Positions 7,911 to 16,259 of a stretch of 64,000 nucleotides of DNA are shown one piece after another. Where the stretch lies: NCBI RefSeq assembly GCF_020164955.1, contig NZ_JAIUHG010000006.1:180842-244841 (forward strand). Reading direction: 5' to 3'. A model generated the notes under the pieces. It was not told the DNA's origin and ran no database searches. It worked only from the letters and a program-made list of their open reading frames with translations. Numbering within the stretch: position 1 is the stretch's first letter; each line of letters opens with the position of its first letter. This stretch comes from Mesorhizobium sp. CA8 (GTDB taxonomy: Bacteria; Pseudomonadota; Alphaproteobacteria; Rhizobiales; Rhizobiaceae). The position numbers and the translations under genes were made by a program.

Positions 7911-8090
7911 ATGGCGATGACAGAGCGCGAGACGGACAACTTCGAAATCGACGTGGAATGCCCCCGTTGCCGCCATCAGGCAAAGACGCTTGTCGGCTGG
8001 ATTCGTACTCACACCCAGATGGAATGCGCGAACTGCGGCGAGATCATTGACATTGAAAGCAAGAACTTCAGGTGGCATGAACAGCGCTAA
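7911..8090 (+). CDS. Small zinc-ribbon-like protein (59 residues)
   Basis: A 59-residue protein with two Cys pairs, CPRC at about 18-21 and CANC at about 41-44, separated by 19 residues, giving a classic C-x2-C ... C-x2-C zinc-ribbon arrangement. The start ATG lies 3 bases after the stop of the Lys-rich gene and the stop is 10 bases before the NYN gene, so all three appear to be cotranscribed. Zinc binding and nucleic-acid or protein contact are inferred from the cysteine spacing only. Confidence 0.65.
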   Translation: MAMTERETDNFEIDVECPRCRHQAKTLVGWIRTHTQMECANCGEIIDIESKNFRWHEQR

Positions 8091-8100
8091 GGAAAGCCCT

Positions 8101-8875
8101 ATGACGCCATCCGAACCTCGGTCGCCGCGCCTTGCCGTTCTGATCGATGCCGACAACGCCTCGGCCAAGATTGCCGATGGGCTGTTCGAGGAGATCGCCA
8201 AGATCGGCGAGGCCAGCGTGCGTCGCATCTATGGCGATTTTTCCAGCTCGCGCTCGAAAGCGTGGGCCGACGTTCTTTCGAAGCACGCAAATCATACCCC
8301 AGCAGCAGTTTGCCTACACGACAGGCAAGAACGCCTCGGACATCACCCTCGTCATCGACGCGATGGATCTGCTCCATAGCGGCCGGTTCGATGGCTTCTG
8401 CCTGGTTTCCTCCGACAGCGATTTCACCCGGCTGGCGGCCCGCATTCGTGAGCAGGGCATCGACGTGTTCGGCTTCGGCGAACACAAGACACCTGAGAGT
8501 TTCCGCCAGGCATGCCGGCGATTTGTCTATACCGAGAACCTGCTGCCGTCTGCGCCTGCGAACGAGCCTGAAGCGGTATCGAGCATGAAGCCGTTGCAGC
8601 CGCCGTCAGCGGCCGTGCCGATCATCCGCAAAATCATCGCGCAGATGGAAAGCGAAGACGGCTGGGTACCGCTCGGTGCGGTCGGGACACAGCTCGCCAA
8701 CCTGGCTTCCGACTTCGATCCGCGTACCTTCGGCTTTCGCAAGCTGAGCGATCTCGTCCGCAAGACGAACGCGTTCGAAATCGACCGTCCCGAGGGCGGG
8801 ACGTTGCGCATCAGAATAAAACCGGAAGCCGCGATCAAACCGGAGGCCGCGCGAAGGGGCAGGCGAAAGACCTGA
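8101..8875 (+). pseudogene. NYN domain-LOTUS/OST-HTH protein interrupted by a frameshift
   Basis: Two frames together give one protein of about 257 residues. The first frame (from ATG 8101, ribosome site AAGGAAAG) has the NYN nuclease start LAVLIDADNAS with acidic metal ligands. It continues to about 8289. The second frame carries on with IIPQQQFAYTTGKNASDITLVIDAMDLL, the SSDSDFTRL motif and a C-terminal LOTUS/OST-HTH domain (about 175-245). One surplus A in the AAA run at 8289-8291 explains the shift exactly. It could be a real inactivating mutation or a sequencing error. NYN-LOTUS proteins are predicted RNA nucleases with RNA-binding helix-turn-helix domains. Confidence 0.85.
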
Positions 8876-9222
8876 CCGCTGCGGCGCAGGTATGCCGACG
8901 TCTTCGCAGGTTGGCCATTTATCGATTGCCGAGCTTTTCCATCTCCCGATCCTGTTCGGTGCGCAACTGCCTGTTCGGTGCGCAACTGGTCGAGCAGATC
9001 GATCAAGACCTTTCCTTCGGGTGAGCCAGTTCCGCGGGCCATGAACGCCTCGGTGCCAACCTCCGAAGCTTGAGCGCCCGAGGCCCGGTTTGGCTCATGC
9101 CTCACAAAATCTCGTCGCGCTCGCCGACCCCGACCAGCCAGTGGTCGCGCATGGTAACAACCGCATTGTGTGATCCTGCGCGCCGGCCGGCAGCGGCAGG
9201 CTGCAACCATTGGACACGTGGC
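8876..9222. other. 347-base region with gene remnants and a 19-bp duplication
   Basis: No intact gene. On the minus strand a short frame from ATG 9042 (MARGTGSPEGKVLIDLLDQL) would end in a neat stop near 8930 if one copy of a 19-bp tandem duplication were removed; with the duplication it is out of frame. Another short frame (9090-9160, minus) ends VGVGERDEIL. Both look like pieces of decayed genes I cannot name. Confidence 0.45.
8951..8988. repeat. 19-bp perfect tandem duplication
   Basis: The unit CCTGTTCGGTGCGCAACTG occurs twice back to back (8951-8969, 8970-8988). Nineteen is not a multiple of three, so it shifts any reading frame through it. Confidence 0.95.
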
Positions 9223-9837
9223 TCAGTCCGACTTGCCGAGTGCTTTCAGAATGAAGCGTATCTGCTCGCGCAGGCTCGCTTCGGTGTCTTCGCCGTGTTG
9301 AATGCAGTGCTCGATCAGAAGCGGGTGGAAGAACGGTATGAACGCCGTCTTGACGGCACGCGCCGCCTCTGCGGGGTCGCCGACCTCGAGTTCGCCCGCC
9401 TCGACGCCCTCGCGAATGATCGCCTCGAACGTCGTCACCATCCACTCGATATGAGCTTTGATGATCGCCCAGTTCTCCTCCATCACGGCGACAATCATGT
9501 CGTGCATATGCTTCTGCTCGATCAGTGTCGCCTTGCCATGGTGGTGAACTGCGATCAAAAGCCGACTTAGTTTCTCCGAGGCCGTGGCGTTCGTGCGTGC
9601 GATCGCAAAGGCGATGTCGGCAACCTCGTTCAGAATCCGCTTGCAGATGAAACCGGTGATCGCGTCCCTGGAGCGAAAGAAACGGTAGACATTCGCCCGG
9701 CTCATGCCGAGTTCGGAGGCGATGTCGGCCATCGATGTCTTGTGGTAACCGATGCGGCGAAAGTGCTCCTCCGCCACCTCCAGAATGCGAGCGCGCACTT
9801 CCTCGAGATCAGTTCGCATTCCGATCGGGTGGTTCAT
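9223..9837 (-). CDS. TetR family transcriptional regulator
   Basis: A 204-residue regulator. Residues about 12-60 form the TetR helix-turn-helix (ARILEVAEEHFRRIGY, then TSMADIASELGMSRANVYRFF). The C-terminal two-thirds is the ligand-binding and dimer helical bundle. It lies downstream of the RND pump genes on the same strand with a 131-base gap holding a hairpin, so it may be read partly with them. The ligand is unknown. I chose ATG 9837; ATG 9819 is also possible. Confidence 0.88.
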   Translation of the reverse strand: MNHPIGMRTDLEEVRARILEVAEEHFRRIGYHKTSMADIASELGMSRANVYRFFRSRDAITGFICKRILNEVADIAFAIARTNATASEKLSRLLIAVHHHGKATLIEQKHMHDMIVAVMEENWAIIKAHIEWMVTTFEAIIREGVEAGELEVGDPAEAARAVKTAFIPFFHPLLIEHCIQHGEDTEASLREQIRFILKALGKSD

Positions 9838-9909
9838 CGATGTCTCCGGAACTGATCGATCGGGACCTGCGGACTCGTGCGGGCGGTTGTTTGCAAACGC
9901 GCAAACTCG

Positions 9910-9941
9910 TCCCGCCCACAAGGCAGATCCTGCGGGCGGGA
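9910..9941 (-). terminator. Hairpin after the RND pump gene
   Basis: An 8-bp GC-rich inverted repeat TCCCGCCC/GGGCGGGA with a 16-base loop, 28 bases past the pump stop codon. No T run follows it, so termination by this structure alone is uncertain. Confidence 0.4.
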
Positions 9942-9968
9942 TCCTTGACCCGTCTCTTCCGGCAAGCC

Positions 9969-12900
9969 CTATTCCGCAGCCGTTGCCAGCCGCAGTTCCG
10001 GTTCCGGTTCATGCGTCAAATCCTCAGGGATCGCATCCGCCACCGGCTTGATCCGGAACCACGCGGTATAGAGCGCGGGAAGGAAGAGTAGGATCAGCAC
10101 CGTGCCGACCGCGGTACCGCCGATCAGCGTATACGCCATCGATCCCCAGAAGACGGAGTGCGTGAGGGGTATGAAGGCCAGCACCGCTGCAAGCGCGGTC
10201 AGGATCACAGGCCTCGCGCGCTGCACCGTGGCTTCGATGACGGCGTGATAGTCATCCAGGCCGGCAGCTTGGTTTTCCTTGATCTGTTCGGTCAGGATCA
10301 ACGTGTTGCGCATCAGGATGCCGGCCAGTCCGATCAAGCCCAGAATGGCGTTGAAGCCGAAGGGCTGGTTGAAGGTAAGCAGCATGGGCACGACGCCGAC
10401 GAGACCAAGCGGGGCCGTCAGCACGACCATGAACATCGTCGAGAAGGATCGCACCTGCAGCATGATGACGATCAGCATGGCGGCGATCATAGCCGGGAAG
10501 ATTTTGCCCAACGCGGTGTTGGCCTTCTCCGCCTCCTCGATCGATCCGCCCATTTCGATGCGATAACCGGCAGGAAGGGATGCGATCAACGGCTGAAGGG
10601 CTTTCATGATCTGCTTCGAGACCTCCGGAGGCTGGGTCGCTTCGTTGATGTCGGAGCGGATCGTGATGACCGGCGTGCGATCGCGGCGCTTCAGGATCGG
10701 CTCTTCCAGACGGACCTCCGAATGGCCGATCTGGTCTAGCGGAATCTGCCGGCCATCCCGGCTCATCAACGAGAAATCCGCCAGGCGCGATGGATCCAGC
10801 CGCTCGCCGCCGGCGCTGCGCGCCACGATCGGGACGTTGCGGATGTCCTCGCGGACCTGCGTGACCGGAATGCCGGTGAGGAGGAATTGCAGCTGCTGCG
10901 CAGCCTCGGCCGGCGATAGACCGATGAGGTTCAGACGATCCTGGTCCGGGACAAAGCGAAGCACGGGTGTGCGATTGCCCCAGTCGCGGCTGGCTTGCCG
11001 CACGTCCGGGACGGTTAGCATGATGTCGAGAGCCTTCTCCGAAATGTTGTAGAGTTCTGCGGGGTCAGGTCCCACGACCCGGAACTCGACCGGGAACGGC
11101 GTGTAGGGTCCGAAGACAAGCTGAGTGACGCGCACGTAAGCCTCGGGTGCGACCCCTTGCGATACCGCCTTTCGGAGCCGCTCCTTCAAGGCCTCGCGCG
11201 CCTCGGCGTTCGGGGTCAGCACGACGATCTTGGCAAAGGCGGGATCGGGCAGCTCGGGCGCCATGGCGAAGAAGAAGCGCGGAGCGCCCTGACCGATATA
11301 GCTGGTGACGATCTTGGCCTCGGGCTGGCCGTCAAGCCAGTGCTCGAGCTTCTCCACCGTGGCGGTCGTCGTCCCGATGCTGGTGCCTTCCGGCAGGCGA
11401 ACCTCGACAAGCACTTCCGGGCGGTCGGATGTCGGAAAGAACTGCTGCTTGACGGCGCCCATGCCGGCAACGGAAAGCGCGAAGGCGATAGCGACGATAC
11501 CGGAGGTCACGAACTTGTGGCGCACGGCAAAGGTGATGAGCCGCCGCAGGCGCCGATAGTTCGGCGTGTCGTAGATCGCGTGGTGACCGCCCTCGATCGG
11601 CTTGATTTCGGGCAGCATCTTGACGCCGAGATAGGGCGTGAAGACCACGGCGACGATCCAGGAGACGATGAGCGCGAACCCCACGACCCAGAAGATGTTG
11701 CCGGCGTATTCGCCGGCCGTCGAACGGGCGAAGCCCACCGGCAGGAAGCCGGCGATCGTCACCAGCGTTCCTGACAGCATCGGTGCCGCGGTATGGCTCC
11801 ACGCATAGGCCGCGGCTCTGATGCGGTCCATGCCCTCTTCCATCTTCACCACCATCACCTCGATGGCGATGATGGCATCGTCCACGAGGAGACCGAGCGC
11901 CAGGATCAAGGCGCCGAGCGTGATGCGGTCGAAGAACCGGCCGGTCTCCAGCATGATGAGGAACACGGCGGCGAGCGTCAGGGGGACAGCGGCCGCCACG
12001 ACGATGCCGACGCGCCAGCCCATGCTGAGCAGGCTGATCAGCAGTACGACGCCGAGCGCCATCGCGAACTTCATCATGAATTCGTCAACCGCCGAACTGA
12101 TGTTGACGGCTTGGTCTGACACCTTGTCGAGCGTCATCCCGAGCGGCAATGTCCGTAAGATGTCGGCCGTCCTGTCCTCCAGCGCCTTGCCGAGCGCACG
12201 ACCATCCCAGCCCTCCTGCATAACCGCCGCGAGCATGATGGTGGGCTCGCCCTGGCGGCGGATGAGATAGGTGGCAGGATCCTCATAGCCGCGGCGGACC
12301 TCGGCGATGTCGGAAAGCTTCAGCGTCCGCCCCGCTGCGACGATCGGCGTGTCGGCGATCGCCTCGACGCTGTCATACGCGCCGTTGACCCGGATGAAGA
12401 CCTGCGGCCCCTCAGTGTCGATCGAGCCCGCCGGCGTAACGGTGTTCTGCCGCTGCAAGGCCGCAACGATATCCCGTGCCGACACGCCGAGCGTTGCCAG
12501 CTTGGTATGGGAGAACTCGACGAAGATCTGCTCCGGACGTTCGCCCAGGATGTTGATCTTCTTGACACCCGGCACGTGCAGGAGATCCTGGCGGATCGTC
12601 TCGGCCTGCCTTGCCAGCTCGCGCATCGGCATACCTTTCGCCTTAAGGGCGTAAAGGGCGAAGCTGACGTCCGAATATTCATCGTTGACGAAGGGGCCGT
12701 AGACGCCGGGCGGCAGGTTGCGCGCCTCATCCCCGAGCTTCTTGCGAGCTTGGTAGAACTCTTCCTGCACGGCGGATGGCGGTGTGCTGTCCTTCAGCGT
12801 GACAGTCATATACGCGTAGCCCGGCCGTGTGGTCGTCTCCACGCGGTCGTACCAGGTCAGCTCCTGAAGCCGCTTCTCCAAGGGCTCGGCGACGAGATCC

Positions 12901-13085
12901 TGCATCTCGCGCGCCGTCGCGCCGGGCCACGCCGTCGTGACCGTCAGGGTCTTGATGGTGAAGTTGGGGTCCTCCGCCCGCCCGAGCATGACGAAGGCGT
13001 AGGCTCCGGCGGCCACCAGGAGGAGGATGAAGAACAGGGTGACGGCGCGTTCGCGGACGGCGATCGCGGAAAGATTGAGGTTCAT
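9969..13085 (-). CDS. RND efflux pump inner membrane permease (AcrB/HAE1 superfamily)
   Basis: A 1038-residue RND transporter. It has an N-terminal membrane helix (about 10-35), two large periplasmic loops (about 36-335 and 560-870) and two groups of helices. The proton-relay aspartates appear as VDDAIIAIE at 401-409 (D402, D403), as in AcrB. This subunit exports hydrophobic compounds using the proton gradient, with the adaptor encoded just upstream (2-base gap) and an outer-membrane channel not found in this window. It resembles the shorter-linker RND type common in alphaproteobacteria. Substrate unknown; the neighbouring KAS and SDR suggest a lipid or membrane-active compound. Confidence 0.93.
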   Translation of the reverse strand: MNLNLSAIAVRERAVTLFFILLLVAAGAYAFVMLGRAEDPNFTIKTLTVTTAWPGATAREMQDLVAEPLEKRLQELTWYDRVETTTRPGYAYMTVTLKDSTPPSAVQEEFYQARKKLGDEARNLPPGVYGPFVNDEYSDVSFALYALKAKGMPMRELARQAETIRQDLLHVPGVKKINILGERPEQIFVEFSHTKLATLGVSARDIVAALQRQNTVTPAGSIDTEGPQVFIRVNGAYDSVEAIADTPIVAAGRTLKLSDIAEVRRGYEDPATYLIRRQGEPTIMLAAVMQEGWDGRALGKALEDRTADILRTLPLGMTLDKVSDQAVNISSAVDEFMMKFAMALGVVLLISLLSMGWRVGIVVAAAVPLTLAAVFLIMLETGRFFDRITLGALILALGLLVDDAIIAIEVMVVKMEEGMDRIRAAAYAWSHTAAPMLSGTLVTIAGFLPVGFARSTAGEYAGNIFWVVGFALIVSWIVAVVFTPYLGVKMLPEIKPIEGGHHAIYDTPNYRRLRRLITFAVRHKFVTSGIVAIAFALSVAGMGAVKQQFFPTSDRPEVLVEVRLPEGTSIGTTTATVEKLEHWLDGQPEAKIVTSYIGQGAPRFFFAMAPELPDPAFAKIVVLTPNAEAREALKERLRKAVSQGVAPEAYVRVTQLVFGPYTPFPVEFRVVGPDPAELYNISEKALDIMLTVPDVRQASRDWGNRTPVLRFVPDQDRLNLIGLSPAEAAQQLQFLLTGIPVTQVREDIRNVPIVARSAGGERLDPSRLADFSLMSRDGRQIPLDQIGHSEVRLEEPILKRRDRTPVITIRSDINEATQPPEVSKQIMKALQPLIASLPAGYRIEMGGSIEEAEKANTALGKIFPAMIAAMLIVIMLQVRSFSTMFMVVLTAPLGLVGVVPMLLTFNQPFGFNAILGLIGLAGILMRNTLILTEQIKENQAAGLDDYHAVIEATVQRARPVILTALAAVLAFIPLTHSVFWGSMAYTLIGGTAVGTVLILLFLPALYTAWFRIKPVADAIPEDLTHEPEPELRLATAAE

Positions 13086-13087
13086 GG

Positions 13088-14218
13088 TCAGTTGCTCCCG
13101 CTTTCGGACGCGGTTCTGACGCGGGCGCCCTCCTGCAGGAGGTGAGCGCCGAGTGAAACAAACCGATCGCTGGGGTTCAATCCGGAGATCACGGCGGATT
13201 CGCCGGTCACGCGAACAAGCTTGACGGGTTGAAAATGCACGGTCGAGGCGGCCTTGTCCAAAACCCAAACGCCGGTCTTCTTGCCGTCGTCGAGCACGGC
13301 TCCCAGCGGTACCTGGACTTCCGGCTCGCTCGCCTGCGTTGCCAGCCGAATGGTTACAGTCGCGCCAAGCGGCGCTGCCGCTGCCTCACCGTCAAGCACA
13401 TAGCGGGCCTCATAGGTGCGGGTCTGGGCATCGGCGGAGTTGGACAGTTGTCGCAGATGCGCCGTATGGCGCTGCTCGTCGCCCCCATATACGCTGGCGT
13501 CGGCCAACGAGCCGATCGCCGGCCGGATCGTTTCGGGAAGCGCGACCACCGCTTCGCGTGGGCCGGCCTGGGCGACCCGGACCATCGTCTGGCCGGCGGA
13601 GACGACCTGGCCCGGCTCGCCAAGCGTGTCGACCACCGTTCCGTCGGCGTCCGCCAGCAGGACGGCGTATGTCGCCTCATTCTGAGCGACCTTCGCTTCC
13701 GCCTCGGCGGCGGCGAGTTGGGCCGCGGCGGTATCCAGCGCGGCCTTTGCCTGCTCGTAGCGCTGCCGGGGAACCCATCCGTCCTTCAGCAGATTGGCGT
13801 ATCGCCGTTCATCCGGTTGCGTCTGAACGACGATCGCACGCGCGGCAATAACGGCATTGTGCTTTGCCGTAAGCGCGAGGCGAAGGTCGGTGTCGTCGAT
13901 CCGCATCAGCGGCTGACCGGCCTTTACCTGCTGGCCGACATGAACGAGCCTTTCAACGATCTTACCGGGGACGCGGAAGCCGAGATTGCTCTCCACCCTC
14001 ACGCCTATGATTCCCGTGAAGCTGCGTTCGGCACCGCTCACCGGCGCTACCGTCGCCAGCCTGACGACGGGCGGCTCCTGCCTCGGGTCGCTTGCGGAGG
14101 CTTCCTGGGCGGAACTGGCAAATGTGCCGAATGCCGTCGCCCCTGATACCGCGATCGCTCCTGACCCCGCGATCAGGATCGCGCCCACGATAATAGCCGG
14201 TCTGTTTTTCATGCCCAT
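13088..14218 (-). CDS. RND efflux periplasmic adaptor (membrane fusion protein)
   Basis: A 376-residue adaptor. The N-terminal hydrophobic segment (about 8-30) serves as signal or anchor. A biotinyl-lipoyl half motif GKIVERLVHVGQQVKAGQPLMRID (about 85-108) and its partner (DADGTVVDTLGEPGQVVSAGQ) flank a coiled-coil hairpin (about 112-185), followed by beta-barrel and membrane-proximal domains. It links the RND permease to an outer-membrane channel. First gene of the efflux operon; transcription starts in the 14219-14291 region that holds the extended palindrome. A lipobox cysteine is not seen. Confidence 0.92.
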   Translation of the reverse strand: MGMKNRPAIIVGAILIAGSGAIAVSGATAFGTFASSAQEASASDPRQEPPVVRLATVAPVSGAERSFTGIIGVRVESNLGFRVPGKIVERLVHVGQQVKAGQPLMRIDDTDLRLALTAKHNAVIAARAIVVQTQPDERRYANLLKDGWVPRQRYEQAKAALDTAAAQLAAAEAEAKVAQNEATYAVLLADADGTVVDTLGEPGQVVSAGQTMVRVAQAGPREAVVALPETIRPAIGSLADASVYGGDEQRHTAHLRQLSNSADAQTRTYEARYVLDGEAAAAPLGATVTIRLATQASEPEVQVPLGAVLDDGKKTGVWVLDKAASTVHFQPVKLVRVTGESAVISGLNPSDRFVSLGAHLLQEGARVRTASESGSN

Positions 14219-14233
14219 CGCCTCGAGTAAAAA

Positions 14234-14282
14234 TAGATTGCATTCGCACTCTATATCGGATATGGATTACGAATGCAATCTA
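14234..14282. promoter_or_regulatory. 49-bp extended palindrome, probable TetR operator
   Basis: Outer arms TAGATTGCATTCG (14234-14246) and CGAATGCAATCTA (14270-14282) are perfect 13-bp inverted repeats. An inner palindrome ATATC-G-GATAT (14253-14263) has exactly the same centre, 14258. The region lies between the divergent adaptor gene and the TetR gene at 14292, so it can control both. Two stacked TetR dimers, or one dimer on the inner element, could bind here. Confidence 0.8.
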
Positions 14283-14291
14283 AAAAAGGAG

Positions 14292-14876
14292 ATGACGATG
14301 CGTGTGAGCCGCATTCAGGCTGAGCAGAACCGGCAAACCGTGATCGATGTGGCCAGCCGCCTTTTTCGGGAGCACGGTTTCGACGGCATCGGCCTCAAGG
14401 ATCTGATGAAGGGCGCCGGGCTGACCCAAGGCGCTTTCTACAAACAGTTCGCGTCGAAGGAGGATCTCGCCGCACAGGCGTCCAAGCGGGCGATGGAGAG
14501 CGCTGCCGATAGATGGACGGCGGCGACCGCAGCGAATCCTGGCGATCCGCTTGGGGCGGTGATCGAGTTCTACCTCAGCATGGACCATCGCGAAGAAAGG
14601 ATGGACGGCTGCCCGGTCGCGGCGCTTGGCTCGGACGCCGCCAGGCAAGGGAGCGACGTCAAAGCGTCGTTCGAAACCGGGATCAAAGCATATCTTGAGG
14701 TCCTCGGCAGGATGATTGCCAGGACGGACGGCGAGCAAGCCAATGAAAAAGCCATGGCTGTCCTCTCGACGATGGTCGGTGCGGTGGTCCTCTCGCGCGT
14801 CGTCAATGATCCCAACCTCGCCCAGGCCTTCCTGGATGCAGCGACCGAACAGGTTCGCGCCACCGTCACCGTTTGA
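14292..14876 (+). CDS. TetR family transcriptional regulator of the efflux/KAS locus
   Basis: A 194-residue regulator. The helix-turn-helix covers about residues 10-57 (TVIDVASRLFREHGFDGIGLKDLMKGAGLTQGAFYKQF), and the remaining helices include a GCPVAALGSDAARQGSDV segment typical of the TetR_C_6 type found in regulators of efflux and oxidoreductase genes. The start ATG follows AAAAAAGGAG. It is divergent from the RND operon and 38 bases upstream of the KAS gene, so it probably represses both units through the 49-bp palindrome. ATG 14298 is an alternative start. Confidence 0.9.
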   Translation: MTMRVSRIQAEQNRQTVIDVASRLFREHGFDGIGLKDLMKGAGLTQGAFYKQFASKEDLAAQASKRAMESAADRWTAATAANPGDPLGAVIEFYLSMDHREERMDGCPVAALGSDAARQGSDVKASFETGIKAYLEVLGRMIARTDGEQANEKAMAVLSTMVGAVVLSRVVNDPNLAQAFLDAATEQVRATVTV

Positions 14877-14914
14877 ACGGCGCAGGCTGGCGACTGAGAT
14901 CGATAGGAGAATAG

Positions 14915-16213
14915 ATGCGACGGATTGTTGTCACTGGCATGGGCGCGGTCACGCCCCTTGCCGCAGATGTCGAGACGTCGTGGTCGCGTCTCCTGGCCGG
15001 CCGCTCGGGCATCCGCGGGCTTCCCGACGAAATGGTCGAAACCCTGCCGACAAAGATCGGCGGAACGGTTCTTTCCCTGGAGGAGGATCCCGAAGCCGGT
15101 CTCGATGCGAATGCCTTCCTGGCGCCGAAGGACCAGCGCAAAATCGACCGCTTCATCCTTTTCGCGCTGGCGGCGGCGGAAGAGGCGCTTGCCCAGGCGG
15201 GGTGGAAGCCGGTCTCGGAAAAGGATCGGCTTCGCACGGCGACCATCATTGCTTCAGGCATCGGAGGGTTCCCCGCCATAACCGAGGCGGTGCGGACCGT
15301 CGACCAGCGCGGCGTTCGGCGTCTTTCTCCCTTCACGGTGCCGTCGTTCCTGGTGAACCTCGCCGCGGGCCACATCACGATCCGTTATGGCTTCAAGGGC
15401 CACATCGGCGCGCCGGTAACGGCGTGCGCCGCCGGCATCCAGGCGATCGGCGATGCTGCACGTATCATCCGTGCCAATGAAGCCGACATCGCTGTGTGCG
15501 GCGGCACTGAAGCCTGTATGAATGTCGTCAGTCTGGGCGGCTTCGCGGCGGCGCGCTCGCTTTCGACGTCATTCAATCATCGTCCCGAGCAGGCCTCCCG
15601 TCCGTTCGACGTCTCGCGGGACGGCTTCGTCATGGGCGAAGGCGCCGGTATCCTTGTCATCGAGGAATTGAACCATGCGCTGGCGCGCGGCGCACAACCA
15701 CTCGCCGAGGTCGTCGGCTACGGCACGACGGCGGATGCGCATCACGTCACTTCCGGCCCTGAAGACGGGGGCGGCGCGCGCCGTGCCATGGAGATCGCGA
15801 TTGCGCAGGCCGGCATCTCACCGCGCGAGATCCGCCATCTCAACGCTCACGCGACCTCCACGCCGGTGGGCGACCTGGGAGAAATCGAGGCGATCAAAAG
15901 CGTCTTCGGCACGGATTTCTCCATAGCCGTCAGCGGAACCAAATCGGCGACCGGACACCTGTTGGGGGCTGCCGGCGGGCTTGGCGCGATCTTCACGATC
16001 CTGGCGCTCAGGGACCAGGTGGCGCCGCCGACCCTCAATCTGAGCGCGCCCGATCCGGCCGGCGACGGAATAGACTTCGTCGCAAACAGGGCTCGGCCGA
16101 TGGAGATGGACTACGCGATCGCCAACGGCTTCGGCTTCGGCGGCGTCAATGCCAGCGCGCTGTTCCGGCGCTGGGACGGACACGGCGTGAACGGTCGAGC
16201 CGCTCGTGACTGA
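14915..16213 (+). CDS. Beta-ketoacyl-ACP synthase II-type paralog
   Basis: A 432-residue condensing enzyme of the FabF/KAS II type. The catalytic cysteine is C171 (VTACAAG) with H312 (NAHATST) and H348 (ATGHLLG) completing the triad. It has the same start motif (MRRIVVTGMGAVTPLA) as the housekeeping fabF at 27183, but the histidine motif reads AHATST instead of AHGTST. It extends acyl chains on acyl carrier protein. It is cotranscribed with the TetR gene before it and the SDR after it, which suggests a conditional role in membrane lipid or secondary acyl synthesis. Confidence 0.92.
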   Translation: MRRIVVTGMGAVTPLAADVETSWSRLLAGRSGIRGLPDEMVETLPTKIGGTVLSLEEDPEAGLDANAFLAPKDQRKIDRFILFALAAAEEALAQAGWKPVSEKDRLRTATIIASGIGGFPAITEAVRTVDQRGVRRLSPFTVPSFLVNLAAGHITIRYGFKGHIGAPVTACAAGIQAIGDAARIIRANEADIAVCGGTEACMNVVSLGGFAAARSLSTSFNHRPEQASRPFDVSRDGFVMGEGAGILVIEELNHALARGAQPLAEVVGYGTTADAHHVTSGPEDGGGARRAMEIAIAQAGISPREIRHLNAHATSTPVGDLGEIEAIKSVFGTDFSIAVSGTKSATGHLLGAAGGLGAIFTILALRDQVAPPTLNLSAPDPAGDGIDFVANRARPMEMDYAIANGFGFGGVNASALFRRWDGHGVNGRAARD

Positions 16214-16259
16214 CGCCTTTTGCCTGCTTTTCCAGTCCAACCCAAAGAAAGTGATCTCC

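Noticed and set aside
8281..8300. Programmed frameshift in the NYN gene
   Set aside because: No slippery heptamer or downstream structure is evident; a mutation or sequencing error is simpler.
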